Origin: CAWHPS01 sp963831235
Lineage (GTDB): Bacteria > Fibrobacterota > OXYB2-FULL-49-7 > JAEUSG01
Assembly (NCBI GenBank): GCA_963831235.1
Contig: CAWHPS010000013.1
Coordinates: forward strand, 1-26,375
Length of the DNA: 26,375 nucleotides
Direction of reading: 5' to 3'
The translations under genes and the position numbers were made by a program. Below are positions 1-8,999 of the stretch, piece after piece. How positions within the stretch are numbered: position 1 is the stretch's first letter; every line of letters starts with the position of its first letter. Below the pieces are notes generated by a model. That model saw only the letters and a program-made list of their open reading frames with translations, had not been told where the DNA came from and searched no databases.

Positions 1-57
1 AAATCAAGCATTACAGATATTCTTGCTCCATATTGGTATGAGGGATTATTTTATTGA
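1..57 (+). CDS. C-terminal tail of an unidentified upstream gene (partial)
   Basis: Frame 1 is open from the first base to a TGA at 55-57 and would encode 18 residues ending in APYWYEGLFY. The stop sits directly against the next gene: a TTG at 54 overlaps it by 4 nt and an ATG at 60 follows 2 nt later. That spacing matches the tight packing seen elsewhere in this window, which is the main reason for listing it. The fragment is too short to assign to a family, and an open frame of this length can arise by chance. Confidence 0.3.
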   Translation, partial: KSSITDILAPYWYEGLFY

Positions 58-401
58 TAATGAAGATAATAAATGCTCCTATAAACCTTGAGGAACTGTC
101 CATAATGGCGGAAAACAGATTTGGCAATCTTGTAAAGGCTGTTGTTGATATTGACAAGGAGATTATGGCAATAGACGGGGAATTGCATGCTGATGAAGAA
201 TCACTTTTACTTCAGGATGGGTCGTTGCAGAAAAACCTGTGGGGAATCAATATTTACCCGACAATGACAGGCGAGGATTTCATTGAATTTGATTCCATGA
301 TAAATATCCGTCCTTCACAGAACAATCGAAGCCGCGGCGTTAATTCAATAGATATACAGAATAAAATCGTCCAAATTGTCGGTAAACTGGTACACCAATG
401 A
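54..401 (+). CDS. DUF5674 family protein
   Basis: A small protein of about 115 residues that I recognise as DUF5674, a family of unknown function found in many uncultured bacteria. The diagnostic stretches are IDGELHADEE near residue 40 and LWGINIYP, EDFIEFDSMI and RPSQNNRSRGV in the second half. No signal peptide or membrane segment is visible, so it is probably cytoplasmic. Two starts are possible: TTG at 54, about 8 nt after a GAGGG-like ribosome binding site, or ATG at 60. The TTG start has the better spacing and gives a 4-nt overlap with the preceding stop. The stop overlaps the next gene's ATG by 4 nt, so the two are likely co-translated. No molecular function is known to me. Confidence 0.8.
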   Translation: MIMKIINAPINLEELSIMAENRFGNLVKAVVDIDKEIMAIDGELHADEESLLLQDGSLQKNLWGINIYPTMTGEDFIEFDSMINIRPSQNNRSRGVNSIDIQNKIVQIVGKLVHQ

Positions 402-730
402 ATTCAGCACATCAAGAACTTGGGGCGGGAAAATGGTTTTCCATTTCTTTCCTGGAACAGATGGCAAATATCGGCAGTGAAGTCGAACGCGCTATCAAAT
501 GGAAAAACAAAGGAAATATTGATTTTTTCCAACTCGCTTTTGCACGCGCCATAGAACTGCTGGATTTTTCCTTGTCTGATAAAAAAAATAATGCGCGCCT
601 GAAAGAATTTGCGCGAATCAGGGAGGCCCTTGCTGATTACTTCCTATTTGACAATCAATACGGTTCTTCTGATGAAAAATGGCGCCGTTATTTTTACAGT
701 TTCAATTACGCTGCCAGAAAGAACAGCTGA
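398..730 (+). CDS. Small conserved hypothetical protein coupled to DUF5674
   Basis: A 110-residue protein, charged and apparently helical, with no signal peptide or transmembrane segment. Notable stretches are FLEQMANIGSEVERAIKWK near residue 18, a LAFARAIELLDFSL helix, and a C-terminal YFLFDNQYGSSDEKWRRYF followed by YSFNYAAR. I recall similar short proteins (beginning around EQMANIGSEVERA and ending in FDNEYGS...W..YF) as conserved hypotheticals, but know of no assigned function. Its ATG overlaps the DUF5674 stop by 4 nt (ATGA), which argues for an operon and possible partnership. A 50-nt gap then separates it from the large operon starting at 781, so the link to those genes is uncertain. 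Confidence 0.7.
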   Translation: MNSAHQELGAGKWFSISFLEQMANIGSEVERAIKWKNKGNIDFFQLAFARAIELLDFSLSDKKNNARLKEFARIREALADYFLFDNQYGSSDEKWRRYFYSFNYAARKNS

Positions 731-780
731 CTTTATATCATGATTTATAAAAACATTTAACCACAAAGGATACAATTATT

Positions 781-2895
781 ATGGCCGATAGGATATCAGG
801 AAGCAGCAATATCAAATCCATTGAAATGGGTATTGGCCCGGAAGAGAGTCAGATAAAATTATTCTGGACAATATCTGAAAAGCCCATAACCATTCCGTAT
901 TTCCCGGTATGGGAAAATAGAGTGCTGCGCAAGGTGCCGGCAACCGGCGTTAAAAACAACGGGGGCAAGTGGATTGTAAGCGCCGGTATTAAAACAGAAA
1001 AAGGCGCCTGGGATATCAAAGATGTTATTGCTGAGCATGGAAATACGCTTGAAATATCACGCGAATGGCAATGGAAAGGCGGTCTTATAGGCAATGTTCA
1101 TCTAGGGATGGATGTTTATGTTCCATTCTCCAAACTTGATTTCTGGGCAATACCCTTTATTTCAATGAACGGCAACCATGGTTCATCAATAGTACCATGC
1201 GGGATGTCGCAGAACGAAGAACCCTGGATGTTCAGGGAAGAGCGGACAACAGCGCCTGGGCTTGTTACAATTGAAGAAAATGGAATGGTTGCGGGCTCTT
1301 ATACGGAACCCGGCAAATCAGAAAAGCTGCTGTGCTCCTGTTCTGTCATGCCGGCCGACAATGGCCATGTCATGCGTGCTTTATTCCCATATATGGAAGG
1401 ACCTCTCACTTTCTTTGGCACAGGCTACAATGGACACGATTTTTCTAATAGCAGTGGCGTGTTTTCCTATGGGAGCAATGGCGGCAACGGTCTTATTGTA
1501 AATGGAACCGCAAAATTCCGGAGAAAGTTTTACATTGTGATGGATCGGGTTTGTGGTATCCGTCATGGATATGTAAAGGTATGGGAATCCGCATGGCGTA
1601 ACCTTAAGGAGCCGATTGCAAACAACATCTCCCTGAAAAAGACTGAAAAACTCCTCTGGGATTCTCTTGATTATTTCTGGGTAAAAAAAGGCTCTGCTCA
1701 GGGATATTCCCTTCGTATTGACAGTAATGGAGCCATAAACGAAAGCTGGGCCCCTGTATTGGGCACGGGCTGGTGTGCGCCGACATTTATGCTCGCATAC
1801 CTCGGCATCCGCAGGGCGATTAAGGCTGGAAAAACTTCTCCAGCGTCAAAGCCTGTCCTGGCTGCTGAATATTTTATCAGGAATGCAAAACAGGACAGCG
1901 GCGTGTTCCTGACAAGCTTTGATATAAGGCACATGAAATGGGGTGAAGGCCCGCTTGATGCTGTTCAATTGGGAGGTGCTTCTTATTGGATATTAAGGTG
2001 TGTCCGCCTTTTGAAGGACATAAAACTTTTTAATGCACGAATAAACATAAAGGAATGGACTGATTTCGCAATCGGTTTTTGCGACCTTGCTTTAAAGACC
2101 CAGCTTCCAGACGGCGCTTACGGAGCAGCTTGGGACATACAGGGAAAATGTCTTGGCACAGAAAGAGCGATGGGAATCCATGCGGGCCGGGCAATACTTG
2201 AAGCATACAGACTCACGGGTGACATCAGGTATCTTGAGTCAGCGGAAAAAGGCGCTGACTATTATATCAATTACATGGTCGATAAAGAGGCTGGTTACGG
2301 TGATTGCACCGACCTTTCCAATTCCACAACGGAAAATGACGGCGCAGGTGTCCCTGATTTTCTTTTGGACCTTTACAGGGAAACAGGCAAAAAGCCCTAT
2401 CTTGATAAAGCAATCCGTTCCGCCGAATACTGCCTCTCTTTCATGTACACATACAATATGTATTTCCCGCCTGAAACCGAATGCGGCAGAAGAAAAATGC
2501 TTACCAAAGGGTCTTCGGCAATATCCCCTGAAACGGGTTTCATATCATTCTGGTTTGCCCATCAGGCGAATATATTTCTTGAACTCTGGAAGGAGACAAA
2601 GGACGCACGATGGAAAGAATATGCGGTTGCCGTTATCCGCGGGACACTTCAGATGATGAGTGAACACAATGATACATTCGGTCTTGCACCGCATCTTATC
2701 GGATGCCGAGCGGAGGTACTGCCAATGCTTGATACGATTAAAGGCGTCCACATTTGGAAAAAAGGCATGACAGGTTATACCTGGCATCAGCCTGTTTGGT
2801 GGCCGGCGGCATTCAATCTGACAAATATCGCTGTTATAGAAGATAATTTCCCTGAGTTATTGAGAGAATTCAAGGATAACGGAGGTAATAAATGA
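781..2895 (+). CDS. Six-hairpin glycosidase-like protein, first gene of the large operon
   Basis: A 704-residue protein without a signal peptide, so probably cytoplasmic. The N-terminal ~280 residues look like a beta-rich domain with many W, G and Y positions. From about residue 285 it is helical and carries repeated hairpin motifs of the (alpha/alpha)6-barrel type, such as GAGVPDFLLDLYRETGKKPYLDKA, AGRAILEAYRLTGDIRYLESAEKGADYY and NIFLELWKETKDARWKEYAV. This layout fits the six-hairpin glycosidase superfamily, including glycoside hydrolases and lyases of sugar-acid polymers. I cannot name a GH or PL family or the catalytic acid. An AAGGA-like site precedes the ATG by about 10 nt. Its stop overlaps the oxidoreductase start by 4 nt, which suggests that its product feeds the enzymes downstream. 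Confidence 0.6.
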   Translation: MADRISGSSNIKSIEMGIGPEESQIKLFWTISEKPITIPYFPVWENRVLRKVPATGVKNNGGKWIVSAGIKTEKGAWDIKDVIAEHGNTLEISREWQWKGGLIGNVHLGMDVYVPFSKLDFWAIPFISMNGNHGSSIVPCGMSQNEEPWMFREERTTAPGLVTIEENGMVAGSYTEPGKSEKLLCSCSVMPADNGHVMRALFPYMEGPLTFFGTGYNGHDFSNSSGVFSYGSNGGNGLIVNGTAKFRRKFYIVMDRVCGIRHGYVKVWESAWRNLKEPIANNISLKKTEKLLWDSLDYFWVKKGSAQGYSLRIDSNGAINESWAPVLGTGWCAPTFMLAYLGIRRAIKAGKTSPASKPVLAAEYFIRNAKQDSGVFLTSFDIRHMKWGEGPLDAVQLGGASYWILRCVRLLKDIKLFNARINIKEWTDFAIGFCDLALKTQLPDGAYGAAWDIQGKCLGTERAMGIHAGRAILEAYRLTGDIRYLESAEKGADYYINYMVDKEAGYGDCTDLSNSTTENDGAGVPDFLLDLYRETGKKPYLDKAIRSAEYCLSFMYTYNMYFPPETECGRRKMLTKGSSAISPETGFISFWFAHQANIFLELWKETKDARWKEYAVAVIRGTLQMMSEHNDTFGLAPHLIGCRAEVLPMLDTIKGVHIWKKGMTGYTWHQPVWWPAAFNLTNIAVIEDNFPELLREFKDNGGNK

Positions 2896-3938
2896 CAAAG
2901 CCAATCAGGTTAGGCATAATCGGAACGGGCCGTTTTGGACGTCTGCATATAGATGTTTTTAAATCCCTGTCCGACTGTTCCATTGATGCTGTTGCGGACG
3001 TGAATCCAAAAGTCTTGAAATCAGCGTCACTTAAATATGGAATAAAAACAACATACCAAAACGCAATGGATTTAATTAGAAGCAGCGAAATTGATGCTGT
3101 TGATATTGTTACTGATGAATCCTCTCATGGGCGTTTTGTTATTGAGGCATTAAAACACGGAAAGCATGCATTTGTGGAAAAACCGCTTGCAACAAACAGT
3201 GATGAAGCCGAAAAAATAGCGGCCTTGTCCAAGAAAACCGGACTGGTTGTGATGGTCGGAAATATCAGCCGTTTCAGCCAGCCATATATAACCCTTAAGC
3301 GCCGCGTTGATTCCGGTGAGATTGGGAAACCAGGTATAATAAGGGCAAAACGGGACTTCAGCAGATCATGGTTTGAGTTTTTTGGCAAGCGCATACACAC
3401 GGTTTACGAATCCGGAATACACGACATTGACCTGATTCTCTGGTTCGCCAGGGGAAAATGCGTCAGGGTTAACGCTGTTGAGCGACGTTTGAGCGGATGC
3501 AAATACCCTGAAATTTTTACTGCAATTCTAACATTCGATGACGGCCTTATAGCAACTTTAACCTCCGCATGGCTGGTATCCAATAGCGGACCCAATAATC
3601 TTGTTGAAACACTTGATCTTGGCGGCACAATTGACGCTGACCTTGAAATACTCGGCACCAAAGGAAATGCCAGGTTCCGGTTGCTCGATTCAGGGCTTAC
3701 TGTTTCAACAGATAAGGCAGTTCAGCGTCCGGAAATGACGCTCTGGACAACAGGTCATGATGGGGTTGGCGGTGCCATCCACTCTGAACTGAACCACTTT
3801 ATTAGTCAAGTTATAAAAGGCAAAGAATCTCCTGTTGCCCCGCTTTCAGATTCTGTTTATGCTCTCACTATTGCCGAAGCCATTGTATTGTCAGCGAAAT
3901 CAGGAAAAACAATCACACTCAAGGGAGGAAGATCTTGA
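2892..3938 (+). CDS. Gfo/Idh/MocA family NAD(P)-dependent oxidoreductase
   Basis: A 348-residue protein of the usual length for this family, which oxidises or reduces sugars, inositols and sugar acids with bound or free NAD(P). The N-terminal Rossmann motif GIIGTGRFGRLH lies at residues 8-19. The family EKP motif is at about 96-98 (VEKPLAT), and the catalytic-region ESGIHDIDLILWF with its His-Asp pair is near residue 175. The C-terminal alpha/beta domain follows. There is no signal peptide. The start overlaps the previous stop by 4 nt and its own stop overlaps the next start by 4 nt. Being coupled to a glycosidase-like protein, it probably acts on a released sugar or sugar acid; that substrate class is inference. 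Confidence 0.85.
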   Translation: MTKPIRLGIIGTGRFGRLHIDVFKSLSDCSIDAVADVNPKVLKSASLKYGIKTTYQNAMDLIRSSEIDAVDIVTDESSHGRFVIEALKHGKHAFVEKPLATNSDEAEKIAALSKKTGLVVMVGNISRFSQPYITLKRRVDSGEIGKPGIIRAKRDFSRSWFEFFGKRIHTVYESGIHDIDLILWFARGKCVRVNAVERRLSGCKYPEIFTAILTFDDGLIATLTSAWLVSNSGPNNLVETLDLGGTIDADLEILGTKGNARFRLLDSGLTVSTDKAVQRPEMTLWTTGHDGVGGAIHSELNHFISQVIKGKESPVAPLSDSVYALTIAEAIVLSAKSGKTITLKGGRS

Positions 3939-4732
3939 AACAAAAAAAAACCAGAATCGGCCTGATAGGGTACGGTCAAATCGGCAAATCCGTTCATAAA
4001 ATGATTAATGACAATCCTGACAGCAACATGGAAGTCGTGTTTGTCCACGACCAGATAACCAGCGCATTAAAAGATCTTCCAAAAAAACTGATACTTGGGA
4101 ACCTTGAAGATTTTGAAAAGAAAAAGGTTGATCTAGTTGTTGAAATGGCACACCCGGAAATAACAAGAAAATGGGGGACTTTTATTCTCGAGAGATGCGA
4201 TTATTTGCTGGTATCTGTTACTGCAATGGCTGATCCCGAGATGGAAAACAGGCTCAAAGAAACAGCTCTGAAACACGGGACCCGCTGTTTTATTCCCCAT
4301 GGAGGTGTTGTGGGGATGGATGCGCTTTTTGAAAACCGAAGCCTTTGGGAATCGGTTGATATTGTTATGAAGAAGCCGCCTAAAAACATTGACTATGCTG
4401 TTGTGGGTATAAATCCTGATGATATAAAAAGCGAAACCGTACTTTATGACGGCCCTACACGGGGTATTTGCCCTAAATTCCCTCGCAATGTCAATACACA
4501 TGCGGCAATAGCACTTGCCGGCATCGGCTTTGATCGCACACATTCGCTTCTAGTGGTTGATCCTGCATTAACAACTGCAATTGTTTCCATTCATGCAAAG
4601 GCTCCGGGACTTACGCTTCGCGTTGAACGCAGTGAGGCAATAAGCGGTGTTACAGGTGCAAGTACACCTGCTTCCATCTATAATTCCATTCAAACAATAG
4701 GCTCAAAAGGGCCGGGGATACATTTACGATGA
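3935..4732 (+). CDS. Aspartate dehydrogenase-like protein (NadX/DUF108 family)
   Basis: A 265-residue protein with an N-terminal Rossmann motif (GLIGYGQIGKSV, residues 9-20). Its C-terminal region matches L-aspartate dehydrogenase, notably LYDGPTRG followed by FPRNVNTHAAIALAG at about 183-197, where NVN-x-H is the family active-site region. NadX oxidises aspartate to iminosuccinate for NAD synthesis, but no quinolinate synthase gene is adjacent, so a different amino-acid substrate is likely here. The usual REA after the LYxG motif appears as RGI, a further hint of divergence. The start is TTG, overlapping the previous stop by 4 nt (TTGA) after a strong GGAGG. The stop overlaps the aminotransferase ATG by 4 nt. 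Confidence 0.8.
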   Translation: MKQKKTRIGLIGYGQIGKSVHKMINDNPDSNMEVVFVHDQITSALKDLPKKLILGNLEDFEKKKVDLVVEMAHPEITRKWGTFILERCDYLLVSVTAMADPEMENRLKETALKHGTRCFIPHGGVVGMDALFENRSLWESVDIVMKKPPKNIDYAVVGINPDDIKSETVLYDGPTRGICPKFPRNVNTHAAIALAGIGFDRTHSLLVVDPALTTAIVSIHAKAPGLTLRVERSEAISGVTGASTPASIYNSIQTIGSKGPGIHLR

Positions 4733-5893
4733 AAAAGCTTGCTGAAGTCCCATCCAAAATGCCTCGTTCAGGCATACGTGAAGTCATGGACCTGGCGTGG
4801 AAAAAAGAGAAAGAGGGAAAAGTAATACATCTTGAAGTCGGCCAGCCGGATTTTGAGACCCCTTCGCATATCCTTGAAGCAACCTGTAAATATGTCAGGG
4901 AAGGAAAAACAAAATACATACCAAATGCAGGTGTTCCGGAGCTGCGCGAAGCTGTTGCAAAAAGGTTTGAATCACGGACAGGAGTCCCAACAACACCTGA
5001 AAACATCCTGATTACAACAGGCGCTGTTTTAAGTGTTATGAGCGCATTCATGACAATACTTGAGTCCGGAGATGAGGTCCGTTCTTCCGGATCCAGCATG
5101 GCCGAATTACCGGATGGCGGTTGCTTTGGCGCATGGCACTTCACGTTTTTACACCCTGAATCCCAAGACAGGGTTCCTCCCTGATTTAACCGAAATTGAG
5201 AAACTCATAACACCACGAACAAAGATACTCCTTCTGTGCAGCCCTTCCAACCCTACCGGACAGATATATGATGCCGGAATCATGAAAGACTTTATGGCAC
5301 TCGCGCGCAAACACGATTTGTATCTTCTTTCGGATGAGGTTTACGAGGACATTGTTTTTGATGGAAACCACGTAAGCGCCTTATCTTATGACACTGATGA
5401 AAGGTCAATCATTGTCAGCGGCGTATCAAAAAGCTATGCCATGACAGGATATCGCGTAGGTTTTACGCGTGCCAGACCCGACTATATACAGGTTGCGTCA
5501 AAAATCCAGGAGCCGTTTGTTTCATGCGGATCAGGCTTTTCCCAGCTTGCAGCAGCAGACGCGCTTAACGGTCCACAGGAGTGTGTACGTGTCATGCGCG
5601 AGGCATACAAACACAGACGGGACATAGCAGTTGATGTTATGCGTCAGCAAGGGCTTTATCAATACACACCTGGCGGCGCTTTTTATCTTTTGGTTGATGT
5701 TTCCTCAACAGGTATGAACTCCCGTGACTTTGCCTTGCGGCTGCTTGATACCAAGTTTGTGGCAGTGGCTCCGGGTGATGCCTTTGGAAAGGTTTCAAAC
5801 AGCCATGTCCGCATCTCTTTAGCATCCTCAGAGGAAAACATACTGGAAGGGCTAAAGCGCCTTTGCGGATTAATTCATGAAAACCGGAAATAA
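4729..5893 (+). pseudogene. Class I/II PLP aminotransferase interrupted by one frameshift
   Basis: Two consecutive frames encode one aminotransferase. The N-terminal part reads through HLEVGQPDFETPSH and ILITTGAVLSVMSAF to SGDEV. The rest continues one base later as VLPDPAWPNY, SNPTG, SDEVYEDIVF and SGVSKSYAMTGYRVGF. The switch lies at about 5077-5081, where one extra C (GTCC) explains the break. Removing it gives 387 residues, normal for the fold-type I family, with the PLP-binding lysine near residue 234 (codon at 5429). The sequence on both sides is intact and conserved, so this is either a very recent mutation or a sequencing indel. The ATG overlaps the NadX-like stop by 4 nt. It presumably transfers an amino group to or from the pathway intermediate. 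Confidence 0.85.
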
Positions 5894-5895
5894 AA

Positions 5896-6639
5896 ATGAA
5901 ATTTATTAATCATGTGTATTTAATTGGAAGCGGTGCAATGGGTTTTGACTGGACAGACCCATCTGACTGCAATATTTATCTCCTGGATGGTGGAAATGAA
6001 CTGGCGGTTATTGATACTGGAACAGGGACATCTGCTCCCAAAATAATCGAGAACATCAAACAGATGGGATTTGACCCGTCAAATATATCACATATCCTGC
6101 TGACCCATTTCCATGCTGACCATGCAGGCGGTGCATCAGCTTTACGTGAATTAACAGGCGCTAAAGTTGCAGGTAATAAAAACGGCAAAGAGGTGCTCGA
6201 AAAAGCTGATGAAAAAGCAATTGATCTTGTAAAGGCGAGAGACCTGGGCTTTTATCCAAAATCCTATTCCTTTAAACCATGTAAAATGGATATACTGCTT
6301 TCGGATTGTGACCAGTTCAAAATAGGCAGCCTTAAAATCAAAGTATTAATCCTTCCAGGGCATTCCTATCTTGACACCTATTATCTTGTTGAGACATCCG
6401 CAGGTCATGTTTCCCTTTTCAGCGGCGACGGACTTTTCTTTGACGGCAAAATATCAATGCTTAACACCCATGATTTCAATATTCAGAACCTTTCTTATGC
6501 CATTGAATCTCTTTCAAAACTAAAAGTTGACAGCCTTTTTCCAGGCCATAATCAACCCGCACTATTTAACGGCAGCAGGCATATAAATAAGGCATATCAG
6601 ACATTTGCACGTCTTATGATTCCACCGAGCATAGTATGA
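5896..6639 (+). CDS. MBL-fold metallo-hydrolase
   Basis: A 247-residue metallo-beta-lactamase-fold protein. The metal-binding motif THFHADHAGG gives H71, H73, D75 and H76. Further ligands are the PGHSYLDTYYL histidine near residue 156, the aspartate of SGDGLF near 175 and the histidine of PGHN near the C terminus. This is a full zinc (or iron) site. Family members hydrolyse thioesters, lactones, cyclic amides and phosphodiesters, and nothing here selects among them. It starts 2 nt after the aminotransferase stop and overlaps the M20 gene by 4 nt. In context, a lactonase or amide-opening step is plausible, but that is inference. No signal peptide is present. Confidence 0.85.
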   Translation: MKFINHVYLIGSGAMGFDWTDPSDCNIYLLDGGNELAVIDTGTGTSAPKIIENIKQMGFDPSNISHILLTHFHADHAGGASALRELTGAKVAGNKNGKEVLEKADEKAIDLVKARDLGFYPKSYSFKPCKMDILLSDCDQFKIGSLKIKVLILPGHSYLDTYYLVETSAGHVSLFSGDGLFFDGKISMLNTHDFNIQNLSYAIESLSKLKVDSLFPGHNQPALFNGSRHINKAYQTFARLMIPPSIV

Positions 6640-7817
6640 TAAAGCAAGATAAACTACAATTACAGGAAATGGAAAATCTCCTTTGCGATCTCATTCGCAT
6701 TGAAGGCCATCAGGACACATTGGATCAGGAAAAAAAAGTGGTGGATTTCCTGTTTGAGTATTTAATCAAGCATGGCATATCAGCTATGAAAACAAGGGTC
6801 ACGGGAAAACGCTGTAACCTTATAGCACGGATTAATGGGAATGGCAAAGGCCCAACACTTCTTTTTAATGCACATACAGACACTGTTCCGGTATGTTGGA
6901 TGAAAGACCCTTTCAAGCCGCGCACTGTTAATGGACGAATATTCGGACGCGGCAGTGTGGATGTGAAAGGTGCGTTGGCTGCAATGACGTGTGTCCTTGT
7001 GAATATCAGGCAAAGCAAAATAAAACTTGCCGGCGATCTGATTCTGGCAGCAACCATTGGCGAGGAAACCAATAGCCCCGGCGCCTATGCTCTTGCAAAA
7101 AGCGGGATCAAAGCTGATTATGCAATTATCGGCGAACCTACTGGCATGGAAATCGGTATTGCACATAAAGGTGTGCTGTGGCTTGAAGCCATGTTTAAAG
7201 GAAAATCAGCTCATGGTAGTGTACCTGAAAAAGGCATTAATGCAATTTATAATGCAAACAAATGGATCGAAGCAATAAGAAAAGAATACATTCCACATAT
7301 AAAAAGAATAAAACATCCTGTATTAGGGTTTCCAAGTATTAATATTGGTATGATTAATGGCGGAACAAGGCCGGTTATTGTCCCTGAATTTTGTAAGATC
7401 AATTTTGAGCGCAGGATGCTACCCGGAGAAAACGAAAAGGAAATTATAAAAGAACTCCAGAATATAATAGAAGGAATACGGAAAAAAGACCCGGATATGA
7501 ATGGTCATGTTTCTTCAATGAATACATTTAATGGTATTCCGCACGGCCCGTTTGAATCAGAGAGCAAAAACCCTCTTGTAGATATTTTGCTTGATGGTTA
7601 TAAAAAAGAATTCCATTTTGATACAAAGCCACGAGGCCTGCAATATTGGACAGATGCCGCTCTTTTATCCGGCATTCCGGGAATAAAGGCCGTTGTCTGC
7701 GGACCCGGAAATATTGAACAAGCCCATTCAACCGATGAATATGTCACACGCGGTCAATTGCACGCTGCCTATAGGATATATCACCACACTGCCCTTAACA
7801 TCGGAAAGACCATATAA
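6636..7817 (+). CDS. M20 family metallopeptidase / N-acyl amino acid deacylase (ArgE/DapE-like)
   Basis: A 393-residue protein, typical of the ArgE/DapE/ACY1/CPG2 family of dinuclear zinc hydrolases that remove acyl groups from amino acids. Visible motifs are FNAHTDTVP near residue 80 (His-x-Asp), GRGSVDVKGALAAM near 110 (bridging Asp), GEETNSPGA near 148 (general-base Glu pair), IIGEPTG near 165, and a C-terminal QAHSTDEYV with a metal-binding His. The lid-domain stretch KGKSAHGSVPEKG is also present. All catalytic positions look intact. The ATG overlaps the MBL stop by 4 nt and the next gene starts 2 nt after its stop. With GNAT acetyltransferases downstream, an acetylated intermediate is a reasonable guess. 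Confidence 0.88.
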   Translation: MIKQDKLQLQEMENLLCDLIRIEGHQDTLDQEKKVVDFLFEYLIKHGISAMKTRVTGKRCNLIARINGNGKGPTLLFNAHTDTVPVCWMKDPFKPRTVNGRIFGRGSVDVKGALAAMTCVLVNIRQSKIKLAGDLILAATIGEETNSPGAYALAKSGIKADYAIIGEPTGMEIGIAHKGVLWLEAMFKGKSAHGSVPEKGINAIYNANKWIEAIRKEYIPHIKRIKHPVLGFPSINIGMINGGTRPVIVPEFCKINFERRMLPGENEKEIIKELQNIIEGIRKKDPDMNGHVSSMNTFNGIPHGPFESESKNPLVDILLDGYKKEFHFDTKPRGLQYWTDAALLSGIPGIKAVVCGPGNIEQAHSTDEYVTRGQLHAAYRIYHHTALNIGKTI

Positions 7818-7819
7818 GA

Positions 7820-8987
7820 ATGTATTGCAAATCCCTTAAATGTGTTCTTTGTAATCAAGAATATGAGCTTCTGCCGATTTACAATTGCAAGAACTGCGAC
7901 GGCACTCTTGATGCAACTTACGATTATAAAAAGGCATTCGCTGAATCGCCCTTTGGAACAGGTAATAATTGTCAGGGTATCTGGAAATACAGAAATCTCC
8001 TTCCGGTTGATTCCAAGACTGTTCCGGTTACTCTTGGAGAGGGCAATACTCCTCTCCTTTTAGCAGATCGATTGGCAAAAGAGCTGAATCATAGTGCCCT
8101 GCATATAAAAAACGAAACCATAAACCCGACATTGTCCTTTAAAGACAGGCCATTATCAGTCGGCATGACAGACTGCATTGCAGTTCAAGTTCAAGGGCGT
8201 TGTTACAGCATCAACCGGCAATACCGGGGTTGCCACAGCAGCCTATGCTGCACGTGCTGGTTTGAATTGCTCAATTTTTGTTCCAAAAGGGATGCCAAAA
8301 GAAAAGCTTTCCCTTATGCTCGCTTTCGGCGCACAACTAAAAGAGGTTGAAGGCACATTCAGCGACGCTTATACTTATGCGGGAAAAGAAGCTGAACAAA
8401 ATGGACTATTCAATCTTACTTCAACATTTTTAAACCCTTATGCCGCTGAAGGGGACAAAACAATTGCCTACGAAATATTTTACCAGTTCGGCTGTGTACC
8501 GGATTGGATTATAATTCCAATTGGCGCAGGCCCGCTCCTTGTCGGGTGTTATAAAGGGTTCAAAGAGCTTTTGCTCGCAGGACTTGTTTCAAAGTTGCCC
8601 CGTATGGTAGGGGTTCAAGGGCAGAACTGCTCACCTATTGTTCGGGCATTCGAAGAAGGAACTGATGAAGTCCGCCCATGGGAGAAACCGGATACAATTG
8701 CTGGAGGGATAGCCGACCCATTAACAACATATCCCAAAGACGGCACACGTACTCTGAAAATTATTCGGGAGTCGCGTGGCCTTGCAATCGGAATTGATGA
8801 TGCCTCAATTATCAAATCAATTGAACTGTTGGCAAAACTTGAAGGTATCCTGGCTGAAGCAGCAGCAGCAACATCCATTGCAGCAGCTACAAGAATGATA
8901 ATAAATGGAAAAGCAAAGGAAAGTGAAAGTATAATATGTGTTGTAACCGGTCACGGGCTGAAGGACTTGTCAAAACTAACAAAATAA
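7820..8987 (+). pseudogene. Threonine synthase-like PLP enzyme interrupted by one frameshift
   Basis: The N-terminal frame begins with a zinc-ribbon-like cluster (cysteines at residues 3, 8, 11, 23 and 26), then LGEGNTPLL and the PLP-lysine motif PTLSFKDRP. After about 8177 the protein continues one base later as VVTASTGNTGVATAAYAARAGL, the phosphate-binding IPIGAGPLL, and ends in VVTGHGLKDLSKL. One extra base between 8177 and 8183 accounts for the break, and the joined product is about 388 residues, normal for the threonine synthase fold-type II family. Paralogues in this family include cysteate synthase and other beta/gamma-replacement enzymes, so the reaction is open. A degraded second copy of its 3' half lies at about 10047-10550. 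Confidence 0.85.
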
Positions 8988-8999
8988 TGGAGGTCTGCT

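Noticed and set aside
2153..2656. 167-residue plus-strand frame within the glycosidase-like gene
   Set aside because: It lies wholly inside a conserved 704-residue gene in another frame and has low-complexity basic composition typical of a shadow frame.
5060..5184. Programmed frameshift in the aminotransferase or the threonine-synthase-like gene
   Set aside because: No homopolymer, slippery heptamer, rare stop context or strong stem was seen at either break, and these families are normally encoded in one frame.
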